Shown: one piece after another, positions 26,088-34,373 of the stretch
How positions within the stretch are numbered: position 1 is the stretch's first letter
Layout of the letters: every line of letters begins with the position of its first letter
Assembly (NCBI RefSeq): GCF_013186535.1
Contig: NZ_JABMCZ010000002.1
Span: 1,612,001-1,676,000, forward strand
Origin: Nocardia terpenica
Lineage (GTDB): Bacteria > Actinomycetota > Actinomycetes > Mycobacteriales > Mycobacteriaceae
Length of the DNA: 64,000 nucleotides
Direction of reading: 5' to 3'
Notes under the pieces: model-generated
Told to the model about the DNA's origin: nothing
What the model saw: the letters and a program-made list of their open reading frames with translations, nothing else
The model's database searches: none
Translations under genes and position numbers: made by a program

Positions 26088-26678
26088 TCAGCGCGGCCGC
26101 CGTAGCAACCACGCCCAGAACGAGCGGCGCGGCGGGCGCGGGTACTCGGCCTTGACCGCCCCCGACTTGACCCGGCCCTCGACCCGCAGCACCGGGCTGC
26201 CCGGCAGCATCGGCTCGTTCGCCCGGTTCGCCGCGCTGCCGCTGCCGATCTTGACCCGGTCGAAATCCACCCGCCAGCCGCGCGGCACGATCAGCTTCAC
26301 CACCCCGGAACCGACCTGCACACGCACCGCGACCTCGGCGTGCGGGCAGAGCGCCTCGGTGAAGTCGATGGTGATCACGCCCGACCCGGTCGTGGCCGAG
26401 ATCTGGGACGGAACGATCCACTGCCCGGCCTTGCGGTGCGCCCCGCTGCTGGTCTCCAGCTCCAGCGGCTCGCGCGCGGCCGCGGCCACCGGCAGGTCCG
26501 CGGTCACCGCGACGAGATCGCGAACTGTCTCCGCCCGGTAGACGGCGATCAGCCGCTTGTCGAGCTCCACCAGAGTCAGCTGACCGTATTCGACGGCCAG
26601 CCGCAATTGCCGCGCGGTGATCTCACGCTCGGCATCGCCCACCCGGATCGCGGGTAGGGCGGAGGAATCTTCGGTCAT
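26088..26678 (-). CDS. DUF1707 domain protein
   Basis: This 196-residue protein has an N-terminal DUF1707 domain (about residues 8-60), recognised by IRVGDAEREITARQLRLAVEYGQLTLVE-type spacing with the RVGDAERE start. The C-terminal half is a beta-rich domain with repeated short strands (about 85-180), like the cell-wall-active antibiotic response domain that often follows DUF1707. No signal peptide or helix is visible. ATG 26678 is 10 nt from a GGGG stretch; ATG 26687 is the alternative. It converges on the EEP gene, with a 3-nt gap between the stop codons. Confidence 0.7.
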   Translation of the reverse strand: MTEDSSALPAIRVGDAEREITARQLRLAVEYGQLTLVELDKRLIAVYRAETVRDLVAVTADLPVAAAAREPLELETSSGAHRKAGQWIVPSQISATTGSGVITIDFTEALCPHAEVAVRVQVGSGVVKLIVPRGWRVDFDRVKIGSGSAANRANEPMLPGSPVLRVEGRVKSGAVKAEYPRPPRRSFWAWLLRRPR

Positions 26679-26750
26679 CGGTGCCATCCCCTCGGTCGCT
26701 CCCGGACCACATCGTACGGCGCGGTCGGAAGGGGAGTAGCTTCCGAAACG

Positions 26751-27815
26751 ATGGCCCGATGGATCCTGCACGTCGACCTCGACCAGTTCCAGGCCGCGGT
26801 GGAATTCCGCCGCCATCCGGAACTGCGGGACCGTCCGGTCATCGTCGGCGGCAACGGCGATCCCACCGAGCCGCGCAAGGTGGTGACCTGCGCGTCGTAT
26901 CCGGCCCGCCGCTACGGCGTCCGCGCCGGAATGCCGCTGCGCCAGGCCGCCCGCGCCTGCCCCGACGGCATCTTCCTCCCGCTCGACCTGGCCACCTATG
27001 GAGAAGCGTCCGCGGAGGTCATGGACCTGCTGCGCACCTTCCCGGTCCGGGTGGAGGTGCTGGGCTGGGACGAGGCATTCCTCGCCGCCGACACCGCCGA
27101 CCCCGAGCGCCTGGCCCGCGAGATCCGCACCGCCGTCGCCGCCCTGGACCTGTCCTGCTCGATCGGCATCGGCGACAACAAGTTGCGCGCCAAGCTCGCC
27201 ACCGGCTTCGCGAAGACGGTGGGCAAGGGCTCCGAATCCGTCGACACCGGCGGCGCGGGCATCTTCCGGCTCACCGCCGACAACTGGACCGACCTGATGG
27301 CCGACCGCCCCACCAGCGCGCTGTGGGGCATCGGGTCGCGCATCGCGAAACGCATGGCGGACTTGGGAATCGAAACGGTGGCCCAGCTCGCGGCCGCCGA
27401 CCGCGACGTGCTGGCCGCCGAATTCGGCCCGAGCACCGGACCGTACCTGTGGGTGCTGGGCCACGGCCGCGGCGATACCGACGTGGTCACCCGGCCGCGA
27501 ATCCCCGTGGGCCGCAGCAAATCCGAGACCTTCCCGCACGACCTCACCGATCCCGCCGAGATCCGCGCCCAGGTGCGGCGCCTGGCGACCGAGGTGGCCG
27601 AGGAGATGGTCGAGGCGGGCCGCAGCACCCACCGGGTCGGGGTCACGGTGCGCACCAAGACCTTCTACACCCGCACCAAGCAGCGCAAACTGCCCGCGCC
27701 GAGCACCGATCCGGCCGAGATCGCGCAGGCCGCACTGGATGTGCTCGACCGTTTCGAGATCGATCGCCCGGTACGCTTGCTCGGGGTCCGGCTGGAACTG
27801 GTCCCGGAGGAATGA
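26751..27815 (+). CDS. dinB: Y-family DNA polymerase IV (DinP/DinB2 type)
   Basis: This is a translesion DNA polymerase of 354 residues. The first metal-binding motif is HVDLDQFQAAVEF, and the second catalytic acids lie in LGWDEAFLAA. The WDEAFL form and the VVTCASYPARRYGVRAGMPL stretch are those of the mycobacterial DinP (DinB2) branch, not classical DinB1. A helix-hairpin-helix (LWGIGSRIAKRMADLGI) and a little-finger domain follow. The C-terminus ends at the little finger and shows no beta-clamp-binding tail, consistent with the DinB2 group. A 72-bp gap separates it from the divergent DUF1707 gene. Confidence 0.9.
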   Translation: MARWILHVDLDQFQAAVEFRRHPELRDRPVIVGGNGDPTEPRKVVTCASYPARRYGVRAGMPLRQAARACPDGIFLPLDLATYGEASAEVMDLLRTFPVRVEVLGWDEAFLAADTADPERLAREIRTAVAALDLSCSIGIGDNKLRAKLATGFAKTVGKGSESVDTGGAGIFRLTADNWTDLMADRPTSALWGIGSRIAKRMADLGIETVAQLAAADRDVLAAEFGPSTGPYLWVLGHGRGDTDVVTRPRIPVGRSKSETFPHDLTDPAEIRAQVRRLATEVAEEMVEAGRSTHRVGVTVRTKTFYTRTKQRKLPAPSTDPAEIAQAALDVLDRFEIDRPVRLLGVRLELVPEE

Positions 27816-27835
27816 GCGCCGACGAGAGGCACGGC

Positions 27836-28621
27836 ATGAGTGATTTCCAGACGATCCGGTTCGAGCAGTCCGGTGCCATCGCCCGGATCACGCTCGATCG
27901 GCCGACCGCCGCCAACGGCATCGATCAGCAGATGGGCCGGGAGCTGGCGCAGGTGGCGAACCGGTGCGCCGACGATCCCGCGCTGAAGGTGGTGGCGCTG
28001 ACCGGGGCCGGGAAATTCTTCTCCGCCGGAGGCGATCTCAAGGCGATGGCGGCCCAGGAGGACGGCGCGGGCGCCTACGTCAAACATCTCGCCCACGATC
28101 TGCACGAGGCCATGTCGTCGTTCGCGCGCATGAACGCGCTGCTGCTGGCCGCGGTGAACGGCGCCGCCGCGGGCGCCGGATTCAGCCTCGCCATCGCCGC
28201 GGACCTGGTGGTGGCGGCCGAATCCGCCGCGTTCACCATGGCCTACACCCGCGCCGGGCTGAGCCCCGACGGCGGCGCGTCCTACTATCTGCCGCGCCTG
28301 ATCGGCCTGCGCCGCACCCAGGAGCTCATGCTCACCAACCGCACGCTGCGGGCCGCAGAAGCGCTGGACTGGGGCCTGGTGCACCGGGTCGTGCCCGACG
28401 CCGAGTTGGCCGCCAGCGTCGACGAGCTGGCCGCGCAGTTCGCCGCCGGTCCCGCGCACGCCAACGCCGCGGTGAAGAAGCTGCTGCTGGTCAGCTCGGG
28501 CCACAACCTCGAGGAGCAGCTGGCGCGCGAGGCCGACTTCATCGGCGCCTGTGCCGATTCCGCCGACGGCCGCGAGGGCATCGCCGCCTTCCTGGACAAA
28601 CGCGCGGCCGCGTTCGAGTAG
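27836..28621 (+). CDS. enoyl-CoA hydratase/isomerase family protein
   Basis: This 261-residue crotonase-superfamily enzyme has the oxyanion-hole stretches FFSAGGDLKAM and NGAAAGAGFSLAIAADLV. A Glu/Asp pair usual for hydration is not clear: the second position reads AGLSPDGGASYYLPRLIG, where Asp replaces the catalytic Glu of hydratases. An isomerase-like or hydrolase-like activity on an acyl-CoA is therefore possible. ATG 27836 has GAGAGG at good spacing; an ATG at 27812 overlaps the polymerase stop and could couple the two genes. The downstream reductase also acts on CoA-like substrates in its family. Confidence 0.85.
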   Translation: MSDFQTIRFEQSGAIARITLDRPTAANGIDQQMGRELAQVANRCADDPALKVVALTGAGKFFSAGGDLKAMAAQEDGAGAYVKHLAHDLHEAMSSFARMNALLLAAVNGAAAGAGFSLAIAADLVVAAESAAFTMAYTRAGLSPDGGASYYLPRLIGLRRTQELMLTNRTLRAAEALDWGLVHRVVPDAELAASVDELAAQFAAGPAHANAAVKKLLLVSSGHNLEEQLAREADFIGACADSADGREGIAAFLDKRAAAFE

Positions 28622-28647
28622 ACCGACCAGAACGCCGTTCCGGCCCT

Positions 28648-29655
28648 ATGCTCGAACGCATGCGGTTCTGGGCGATGGTGGCACGCGAATCCGACGGCGG
28701 TGTGGTGCTCGCGCGCGAGGAGGTCGGCGACGACTTCCTCGGCCCGGGCACGGTGACGATCAAGGTGCACTACTCCAGTGCCAACTTCAAGGACGGACTG
28801 GCCATTACGCCGGGCGGCGGCGTGGTGCGCGAGTACCCGATCATCCCCGGCATCGATATCACCGGCGAGGTGGTCTCCTCCGAGGACCCGGGTTTCGCGC
28901 CCGGCGACCCGGTGATCGCGCACGGCTACGACATCGGCGTCTCGCACAACGGCGGCTTCGCCGAGTACGCCCGCGTCCCCGCCGACTGGGTGGTGAAGCT
29001 GGACGGCCTGACCATGCGGGAGGCCGCCGCGATCGGCACCGCGGGCTTCACCGCCGCCCTGAGCGTGCAGGAACTGCTGGACCGCGGCCTCACCCCCGGC
29101 TCCGGCCCGGTGCTGGTGACCGGTGCGACCGGCGGTGTCGGCACCGTCGCGGTGGACATCCTGGCCGGGCTCGGTTTCGAGGTCGTCGCCTCCACCGGCA
29201 AGACCGACGCCGGGGAACTGCTGTCCACCCTCGGCGCGAAGTCGGTCATCGGCCGCCTGCCCGAGGACCCGGAGGCGAAAATTCGCCCCCTCGGCAAGGC
29301 CACCTGGGCCGGTGCGGTCGACAGCGTCGGCGGCAAATCCCTTGCCTACGTGCTCAGTACGATCGCCTACGGCGGCGCGGCCGCCATCAGCGGCCTCACC
29401 GGCGGCGCCGCCCTCCCCACCACCGTCATGCCCTTCATCCTGCGCGGCGTGGCCCTCCTCGGCGTCGACTCGGCCCACTACCCCATCGCCCGCCGCCGCA
29501 CCCTCTGGTCCCGCCTCGGCAAAGACCTCAAACCCCAACACCTCTCAGCCCTCGAAAACCAATCCCCCATCACCGAAGCCGAATCCATCCTCAACTCCAT
29601 CCGCTCCGGCCACCACTCGGGCCGCACCATCCTCACCGTCGCCGGAGAGTTCTAG
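28648..29655 (+). CDS. AcuI/YhdH-type quinone oxidoreductase
   Basis: This MDR-superfamily reductase of 335 residues resembles AcuI (acrylyl-CoA reductase, NADPH). Diagnostic stretches are VHYSSANFKDGLAITPG, IPGIDITGEVVSS and the nucleotide-binding motif VTGATGGVGTVAVDIL. The tail ATWAGAVDSVGGKSLAYVL is also typical. No zinc ligands are present, as expected for the family. ATG 28648 and ATG 28660 are both possible starts and neither has a strong ribosome site. The 26-nt gap to the hydratase gene suggests a shared transcript, perhaps for short-chain acyl-CoA metabolism. Confidence 0.85.
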   Translation: MLERMRFWAMVARESDGGVVLAREEVGDDFLGPGTVTIKVHYSSANFKDGLAITPGGGVVREYPIIPGIDITGEVVSSEDPGFAPGDPVIAHGYDIGVSHNGGFAEYARVPADWVVKLDGLTMREAAAIGTAGFTAALSVQELLDRGLTPGSGPVLVTGATGGVGTVAVDILAGLGFEVVASTGKTDAGELLSTLGAKSVIGRLPEDPEAKIRPLGKATWAGAVDSVGGKSLAYVLSTIAYGGAAAISGLTGGAALPTTVMPFILRGVALLGVDSAHYPIARRRTLWSRLGKDLKPQHLSALENQSPITEAESILNSIRSGHHSGRTILTVAGEF

Positions 29656-29667
29656 CCCACCCCCGCT

Positions 29668-29783
29668 TCATGTTCCGGCATGCCGCCCCCATGTCCCAGG
29701 CATGCCGCCCCATGTCCCAGGCATGCCGCCCCATGTTCCCGGCATGCGGTCCCCTTGTTCCCGGCATGCTTTTGGCCGGGATC
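29668..29783 (+). repeat. capped tandem array (22-bp unit, four copies)
   Basis: Four units of about 22 bp follow the pattern CATGTCCCAGGCATGCCGCC with small changes. The cap follows at 29757-29783: arms GTTCCCGGC and GCCGGGATC around ATGCTTTTG. Each unit repeats the left arm plus loop start (CCCGGCATGC). The cap ends 6 nt before the tetR operator. Confidence 0.85.
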
Positions 29784-29789
29784 CCACCC

Positions 29790-29813
29790 ATTTTGGACCG
29801 ACCAATTCAAAAC
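29790..29813. promoter_or_regulatory. candidate TetR operator upstream of tetR
   Basis: Arms TTTTGGA and TTCAAAA frame an imperfect 24-bp dyad 17 nt before the tetR ATG. It matches the inverted repeat in front of the downstream MFS gene at 18 of 24 positions, which suggests autoregulation. Confidence 0.55.
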
Positions 29814-29829
29814 ATGCTACGGTACCCCC

Positions 29830-30402
29830 ATGGCACGCCCCAAGCAGTTCGACGAGCACCAGGCGGTGGATGCCGCCATGCGCGCGTTCTGGCGGGCGGG
29901 CTACGAGGGAACGTCGACGCAAGAGCTCTGTGCCGCAACGGGATTGGGCCGGAGCAGCATCTACAACACCTTCAGCAGCAAGCATGACCTGTTCCAGCGG
30001 GCGCTGCGCCGATACATGGAGCAGAAGAACGCCGGGACCTTCGCCGTGCTGGACGGCCCGGGCTCGGCGGTGGACAAGATCCGGACCCTGCTGCACCGGA
30101 TCGTCGATGCGCCGGAGCGCGATCCGCTGGGCTGCCTGGTGGTGAATTCGACGGTCGAGCTGGGCACTCGAGACTCCGAGGTCGCCGCGCTGCTGCGGGC
30201 CGATCAGGACCTCCGCCTGACCGCCCTGACCGCCACCATCGCGGCCGGGCAGAGCGCGGGGGAGATCCGAAAGGGCCCGGCCGCAACGGATCTCGCGCAG
30301 TTCATCATCGCCACCATCGGCGGCATGCGGGTCGCGGCCCGCGGCGGCGCGGATCGAAACACGCTGGAGGCCATCGCGAATGTCGCCCTGACCTGTCTCT
30401 GA
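29830..30402 (+). CDS. TetR-family transcriptional regulator
   Basis: This 190-residue repressor has an N-terminal helix-turn-helix (about residues 10-55: ALRAFW-like AMRAFWRAGYEGTSTQEL, then TGLGRSSIYNTFSSKHDLF). A C-terminal ligand domain includes DPLGCLVVNSTVEL, a stretch typical of the AcrR-like branch with a TetR_C domain. It lies directly before an MFS exporter gene on the same strand. Matching inverted repeats in front of both genes suggest it represses itself and the exporter until a drug-like ligand binds. An intrinsic terminator separates the two genes, so each has its own promoter. Confidence 0.85.
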   Translation: MARPKQFDEHQAVDAAMRAFWRAGYEGTSTQELCAATGLGRSSIYNTFSSKHDLFQRALRRYMEQKNAGTFAVLDGPGSAVDKIRTLLHRIVDAPERDPLGCLVVNSTVELGTRDSEVAALLRADQDLRLTALTATIAAGQSAGEIRKGPAATDLAQFIIATIGGMRVAARGGADRNTLEAIANVALTCL

Positions 30403-30407
30403 GACGA

Positions 30408-30430
30408 GGCGGCCACGCGGCCGCCTTTTT
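30408..30430 (+). terminator. intrinsic terminator after tetR
   Basis: AGGCGGC (30408-30414) pairs with GCCGCCT (30420-30426) around CACGC and is followed by TTTT. It starts 6 nt after the tetR stop and is the most canonical U-tract terminator in the window. Confidence 0.8.
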
Positions 30431-30439
30431 CTCGCCTCA

Positions 30440-30463
30440 ATTTTGAACCGTACGATCCAAAAT
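30440..30463. promoter_or_regulatory. candidate TetR operator upstream of the MFS gene
   Basis: ATTTTG and CAAAAT frame a 24-bp dyad with a self-complementary centre CGTACG. It ends 14 nt before the start codon, so a bound repressor would block initiation. The related site in front of tetR supports the assignment. Confidence 0.6.
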
Positions 30464-30477
30464 GGAGAGGTTTTCCG

Positions 30478-31665
30478 ATGCCGCTGGCCGTCTACATCCT
30501 GGGCCTATCGATATTCGCCCAGGGCACCTCCGAGCTCATGCTGTCGGGCCTGCTCACCCAGATGTCCACGGACCTGGGCGTTTCCGTGCCACAGACGGGC
30601 CTGCTCATCTCGGCCTTCGCCCTCGGCATGCTGCTCGGCGCGCCGATTCTGGCCGTGGTCACCGCGCGCTGGTCGCGCCGCACCGCGCTGCTGGCCTTCC
30701 TCGCGGTGTTCGTCGCCGCCCACGTGGTGGCCGCGCTGACCCCGAGCTACTGGGTGCTGTTCGCGACCCGGGTGATCGCCGCCTTCGTGTACGCCGGGTT
30801 CTGGTCCGTCGGGGCCGCGACGGCGATCGGGCTGGTGGCCGACCACGCCCGCGGCCGGGCGATGAGCATCGTCGCCGGTGGGCTCACCGTGGCGAGCGTC
30901 GTCGGCCTGCCCGCCGGGACGTTCATCGGACAGCATTTCGGCTGGCGCGGCGCGTTCTGGGCGGTGGTGCTGCTCTCGGCGCTGGCCATGATCGGTGTGC
31001 TGGCCAAGATCCCGAACGACCGCCCCACCGCCGTTTCACGGGTGCGAGAAGAGTTGCGCGCCTTGGCCACCGGAGCGGTGGCACGGCTCATGATCACCAA
31101 CGTGCTGGCGACCACCGCGCTGCTGGTCTCCTTCAGTTACCTCGGGGCCCTGCTCGCCGAGACGACCGGGCTGGCCGAGGGCTGGGTGCCCGTCGTGCTG
31201 GGACTCTACGGCGTGGGCAGCCTCATCGGCATCGCCGTCGGCGGCCGGACCGCGGACGCGCATCCGCGGCGCACCCTCGCGGTGGGAATCACCGGCCTGA
31301 TCGCCACCTCGGTGCTGCTGGCGCTGACCGCGCAGCACATCGGCCCGGTGGTCGTTCTGGTATTGCTGTTGGGCGCCTTCGGTTTGGGGATCAATCCGGT
31401 GCTGAACAGCCGGGTCTTCGCCCTCGCCCCACAGGCTCCGACGCTCGGCGCGGCCGGTAACATCGTCGCCTTCAATATCGGCATCACCGCCGGTCCCTGG
31501 CTCGGCGGCCTCGCCATCGGCGCGGGCATGGGCTACCCGTCGGTCGCCTGGATCGGCGCGGTACTGGGTCTCGGCGCGCTGCTGCTGGTCGGCTGGACGC
31601 ACCTGCGCGAGCAGCACACCACCGCGATCGTGCCCGCCGAACTCGTTCCGGCCGAGGTGAATTGA
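30478..31665 (+). CDS. MFS exporter, Cmx/CmrA chloramphenicol-efflux type
   Basis: This 12-helix DHA1 drug/proton antiporter has 395 residues. Its start, MPLAVYILGLSIFAQGTSEL, is that of the Cmx/CmrA/CmlR chloramphenicol exporters of actinobacteria. The GTSELMLSGLL stretch, the loop TARWSRRTALL between helices 2 and 3, and GLPAGTFIGQHFGWRGAFW in helix 5 are also typical. Whether chloramphenicol is the real substrate cannot be told from sequence. GGAGAGG lies just before the ATG. A TetR repressor gene and operator lie directly upstream. Confidence 0.85.
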   Translation: MPLAVYILGLSIFAQGTSELMLSGLLTQMSTDLGVSVPQTGLLISAFALGMLLGAPILAVVTARWSRRTALLAFLAVFVAAHVVAALTPSYWVLFATRVIAAFVYAGFWSVGAATAIGLVADHARGRAMSIVAGGLTVASVVGLPAGTFIGQHFGWRGAFWAVVLLSALAMIGVLAKIPNDRPTAVSRVREELRALATGAVARLMITNVLATTALLVSFSYLGALLAETTGLAEGWVPVVLGLYGVGSLIGIAVGGRTADAHPRRTLAVGITGLIATSVLLALTAQHIGPVVVLVLLLGAFGLGINPVLNSRVFALAPQAPTLGAAGNIVAFNIGITAGPWLGGLAIGAGMGYPSVAWIGAVLGLGALLLVGWTHLREQHTTAIVPAELVPAEVN

Positions 31666-31674
31666 GGCGAACGC

Positions 31675-31724
31675 ACCGCGAGCCGCGGGACCGGGTACGC
31701 ACCGGTCGCGCGGCTCGCCGCGGT
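31675..31724. terminator. bidirectional hairpin between convergent genes
   Basis: ACCGCGAGCCGCG pairs with CGCGGCTCGCCGCGGT (one bulged base) and an inner stem GACCGG/CCGGTC closes a 7-nt loop. It lies between the MFS and beta-propeller stop codons and can serve both. Confidence 0.65.
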
Positions 31725-31731
31725 ACGACGA

Positions 31732-32766
31732 CTAGCGCGAATCGGCCGTCGCCGCAGGGATATACGCGATTCCGTGCGCGGTGTGCCGTCCCTCCGGATC
31801 GATGGCGAAGCGGGTAATCGTCTGGTAGGTGCCCAGATCCACCACATCGACCGTCCCCGCCAGGAGGCTCGAGACATAGGCCGTCGACTCGTCCGGGGAC
31901 GAGATGATATTGAGCGGCCCACAGTCCACATCGACCTCGGCGATCAGCTCGAAGGTGGTGGCATCGAAGACCGACAGCAGCCCCGGCAGCCGCGGGCCCG
32001 CCATAGGGTCGCCGTCGACTCGCCACTGACCGACCAGGACCTTGCCGTCGGTGGTGACGTGCACGGGACCGGGCAGGTGACCCAGCCGAATGCTGTGCAC
32101 GATCTCGTCCGTCGCCGTGTCGATTACCTCCACGGCGGGGTCACCGGCCGGGTTGATCAGGGTCGGGGTCGCCACGAACAGCCGGGTGCCGTCGGCGGAG
32201 AGTGCGAGATCCTCGCTGCCCGACACCGGAATCCGGCGCATGGGGCCGCCGTCCGCGATATCCAGCACCGACACATACGTGTCGTGCTTGTTCGTGGTGT
32301 ACGCCTTGCGGCCGTCGCGGGTGAGCGAGAACCAGTGCGGCAGCGTCGCTTCCGCGCTGTGCCGGGCCGCGATCCGGCCGGTGTCCGGATCCACGGCGAT
32401 CACCGCGCCCGGCCCCTGCGGCCCCGTTTCGACGCTGACGTACAGCATTCCGGCCGCATCGAGCTGCATGCCGTGCGGCGCGCCCTCGGGCGCGATGTCG
32501 ATGACATCGAGCACCTTGTGCGCGTCCGGATCGATCACCGAGATCTCGTGGCCCTTCTCGCCCTGCGCGAGATAGTGCCCGGACCGGTAGGTGTGGCTGG
32601 CGTACACCACGCGCCGCGCGGGGTCGAACAGCAACTCGTGCCCCTGCGGCAGCACCTCGACGATATCGGTGCGGTGACCGGTCGCGAGATCGAAAAAGCT
32701 TACGGTGCAAGCGGTATGGCTCAAGACCGCGAGCTGGGCACCGGCGTGGGTGGCATGGGTCGGCAT
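31732..32766 (-). CDS. YncE-like beta-propeller protein
   Basis: This 344-residue protein consists of repeated four-strand blades of the YVTN/lactonase-like beta-propeller type. The repeated motifs include ISVIDPDAHKVLDVI, VIAVDPDTGRIAARH, VSVLDIADGGPMRRI, VEVIDTATDEIVHSI, LSVFDATTFELIAEV and VDVVDLGTYQTITRF. No signal peptide is visible, so it is probably cytosolic, unlike many YncE proteins. It may bind a ligand or hydrolyse a lactone; nothing decides. It is divergent from a LysR regulator gene, the usual layout of a regulator and its target. Confidence 0.75.
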   Translation of the reverse strand: MPTHATHAGAQLAVLSHTACTVSFFDLATGHRTDIVEVLPQGHELLFDPARRVVYASHTYRSGHYLAQGEKGHEISVIDPDAHKVLDVIDIAPEGAPHGMQLDAAGMLYVSVETGPQGPGAVIAVDPDTGRIAARHSAEATLPHWFSLTRDGRKAYTTNKHDTYVSVLDIADGGPMRRIPVSGSEDLALSADGTRLFVATPTLINPAGDPAVEVIDTATDEIVHSIRLGHLPGPVHVTTDGKVLVGQWRVDGDPMAGPRLPGLLSVFDATTFELIAEVDVDCGPLNIISSPDESTAYVSSLLAGTVDVVDLGTYQTITRFAIDPEGRHTAHGIAYIPAATADSR

Positions 32767-32805
32767 GGTTGACCAACATCCTTCCTGCGAACTACTCGAA
32801 TGATT

Positions 32806-32832
32806 GATCCCGGCATGTTTTTGGCCGGGATT
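32806..32832 (+). repeat. solitary hairpin cap in a divergent promoter region
   Basis: Arms GATCCCGGC and GCCGGGATT (last pair is a G-T mismatch) flank ATGTTTTTG. No tandem array is attached. It lies 40 nt upstream of the propeller gene and 87 nt upstream of the LysR gene, so here it cannot be a terminator for either. Confidence 0.75.
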
Positions 32833-32918
32833 CGGCTCGGGCGCCCGCCGATACCTCCATCGTCGCCACCTGCCCGATGACCGGCAATGCCAAGATCGGC
32901 CAGAGTACTTTTCGCTGT

Positions 32919-33860
32919 ATGAAATCGGATGGGAGCCCGCGCGCCGCCAATCTGGACCTGAACCTGCTGGTCGCCCTGGACGCGCTGCTCGACACCAGCA
33001 GCGTCACCCTCGCGGCCGAACGCCTGCGCACCTCGCCGCCCGCCGTGAGCCGCGCCCTGGCCCGATTGCGCCGCGCCCTGGGCGATCCGCTGCTGGTCCG
33101 CGCCGGGCGCGACCTGGTGCCCACGCCGCGCGCCCTGCAATTGCGCGGCGAGGTGGCGGCGCTGCTGGAGCAGGCCCGCACGCTGCTCACCCCGCACGCC
33201 GCGCCCGAAATAGCCACGCTGGAACGGGTTTTCACGATCCAGGCCAGCGACGCCGGGCTGATCGATATCGTCGCCCCGCTGACCGCGGCCGTGCGCGCCG
33301 CGGCTCCCGGCGTCGTCCTGCGTTTCCTCCCCGACAGCCTGGAGGGCAGCTCCGCGCTCCGCGACGGCCGCATCGACCTGGAGGTCGGCGCCGTCGACCA
33401 GGCCGACCCGGAGACCGTCGTGGAACCCGTTGCCCGCGTGGGCCTGTTCGGCATCGCCGCCGCCGGGCACCCGCTCACCACGGGTCCGGTCACTCCCGAA
33501 TCCTTCGCCGCCGCAGCCCATCTCGGCGTCTCCCGGCGCGGCCGCATCCGCGGCCCGATCGACGACCGCCTGGCCGAGCTCGGCCTGTCCCGCCGCGTGG
33601 TGGCCACCGTCCCCGGCTACGCCGCCGCCCTGCTCGCCGTCCGCCTCACCGATCTGGTCACCCTGGCCCACGGCCGCCCCGACGCCCCCGCCCTCACCGC
33701 ACTGGACCTGCGCCCCTTCGAGATTCCCCTGGACCTGCCGCCGGTCCAGCTCTCCCTGGCCTGGCATCCCCGCCACACCGCCGACGACGCCCACCGCTGG
33801 CTTCGCGCCCGCGTACACGAGGCCCTGTCCACCGCCGTCACCCTGCCGCTCGACGAGTGA
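32919..33860 (+). CDS. LysR-family transcriptional regulator
   Basis: This 313-residue regulator has an N-terminal winged helix-turn-helix (about residues 9-70: NLDLNLLVALDALLDTSSVT, then PPAVSRALARLRRALGDPLL). A C-terminal effector-binding domain of the NodD/LinR-like group follows. ATG 32919 is chosen; an in-frame ATG at 32877 would add 14 residues lying closer to the repeat cap. Divergent arrangement suggests control of the beta-propeller gene. It might also act on the downstream PPOX gene, which begins 37 nt after its stop. Confidence 0.85.
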   Translation: MKSDGSPRAANLDLNLLVALDALLDTSSVTLAAERLRTSPPAVSRALARLRRALGDPLLVRAGRDLVPTPRALQLRGEVAALLEQARTLLTPHAAPEIATLERVFTIQASDAGLIDIVAPLTAAVRAAAPGVVLRFLPDSLEGSSALRDGRIDLEVGAVDQADPETVVEPVARVGLFGIAAAGHPLTTGPVTPESFAAAAHLGVSRRGRIRGPIDDRLAELGLSRRVVATVPGYAAALLAVRLTDLVTLAHGRPDAPALTALDLRPFEIPLDLPPVQLSLAWHPRHTADDAHRWLRARVHEALSTAVTLPLDE

Positions 33861-33897
33861 CCGGAATAACCTCACCGGCCGGAATGTTCCAGCTCGC

Positions 33898-34329
33898 ATG
33901 CCGAAACCGTTCACGGAGAACGAGCGTCAAGAATTCCTCGCGGGCAAGCGCGTTGCGACACTGTCGGTCGCGGCGACCGACGGCCGCCCGCCCGCGGCCT
34001 TCCCCATCTGGTACGACTACACCCCCGGCGGCAATATCGTGATCAACACCGGAAACGAGCGGCGCAAGGCGCGGCTCATCCGTGCGGCCGGTGCGGTCTC
34101 GCTGGTCGTGCAGCGCGAAGAGCTGCCCTATCAGTACGTCATCGTCGAGGGCACGGTGGTCGACGCCGTGACCCCGTCACCGCGCGCGGCGCGGGAGGCC
34201 ATCGCCGCCCGCTACCTGGGCCCCGAGGGCGGCCGCGCCTTCGCCGAGCGTATGGACGGCGCCACCTCGATCCTGTTCACCATCCGCCCCGACCGCTGGA
34301 TCACCCAGAACTACGAGGGCGATCTCTGA
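33898..34329 (+). CDS. PPOX-class flavin/F420-binding oxidoreductase
   Basis: This 143-residue protein has the split-barrel fold of pyridoxamine 5'-phosphate oxidase-like proteins. Visible landmarks are the start LAGKRVATLSVAATDGRP, PIWYDYTPGGNIVINTG and a C-terminal WITQNYEGDL. Many actinobacterial members bind F420 or FMN and reduce small molecules; others bind heme or biliverdin. The cofactor cannot be assigned. The gene follows the LysR gene closely and may be cotranscribed with it. Confidence 0.8.
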   Translation: MPKPFTENERQEFLAGKRVATLSVAATDGRPPAAFPIWYDYTPGGNIVINTGNERRKARLIRAAGAVSLVVQREELPYQYVIVEGTVVDAVTPSPRAAREAIAARYLGPEGGRAFAERMDGATSILFTIRPDRWITQNYEGDL

Positions 34330-34334
34330 TTCGA

Positions 34335-34365
34335 TTGACCCTGACGCTGCGTCAGGGTTCAGTAT
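34335..34365 (+). promoter_or_regulatory. MerR-type promoter with a 19-bp spacer
   Basis: TTGACC (-35, 34335-34340) and CAGTAT (-10, 34360-34365) are 19 bp apart. The spacer holds a perfect 10-bp palindrome, ACCCTGACGC-T-GCGTCAGGGT (34338-34358). An over-long spacer filled by a dyad is the classic target of MerR activators. The downstream ATG lies 8 nt past the -10 box, so the mRNA is probably leaderless. Confidence 0.7.
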
Positions 34366-34373
34366 CGCCGAAC

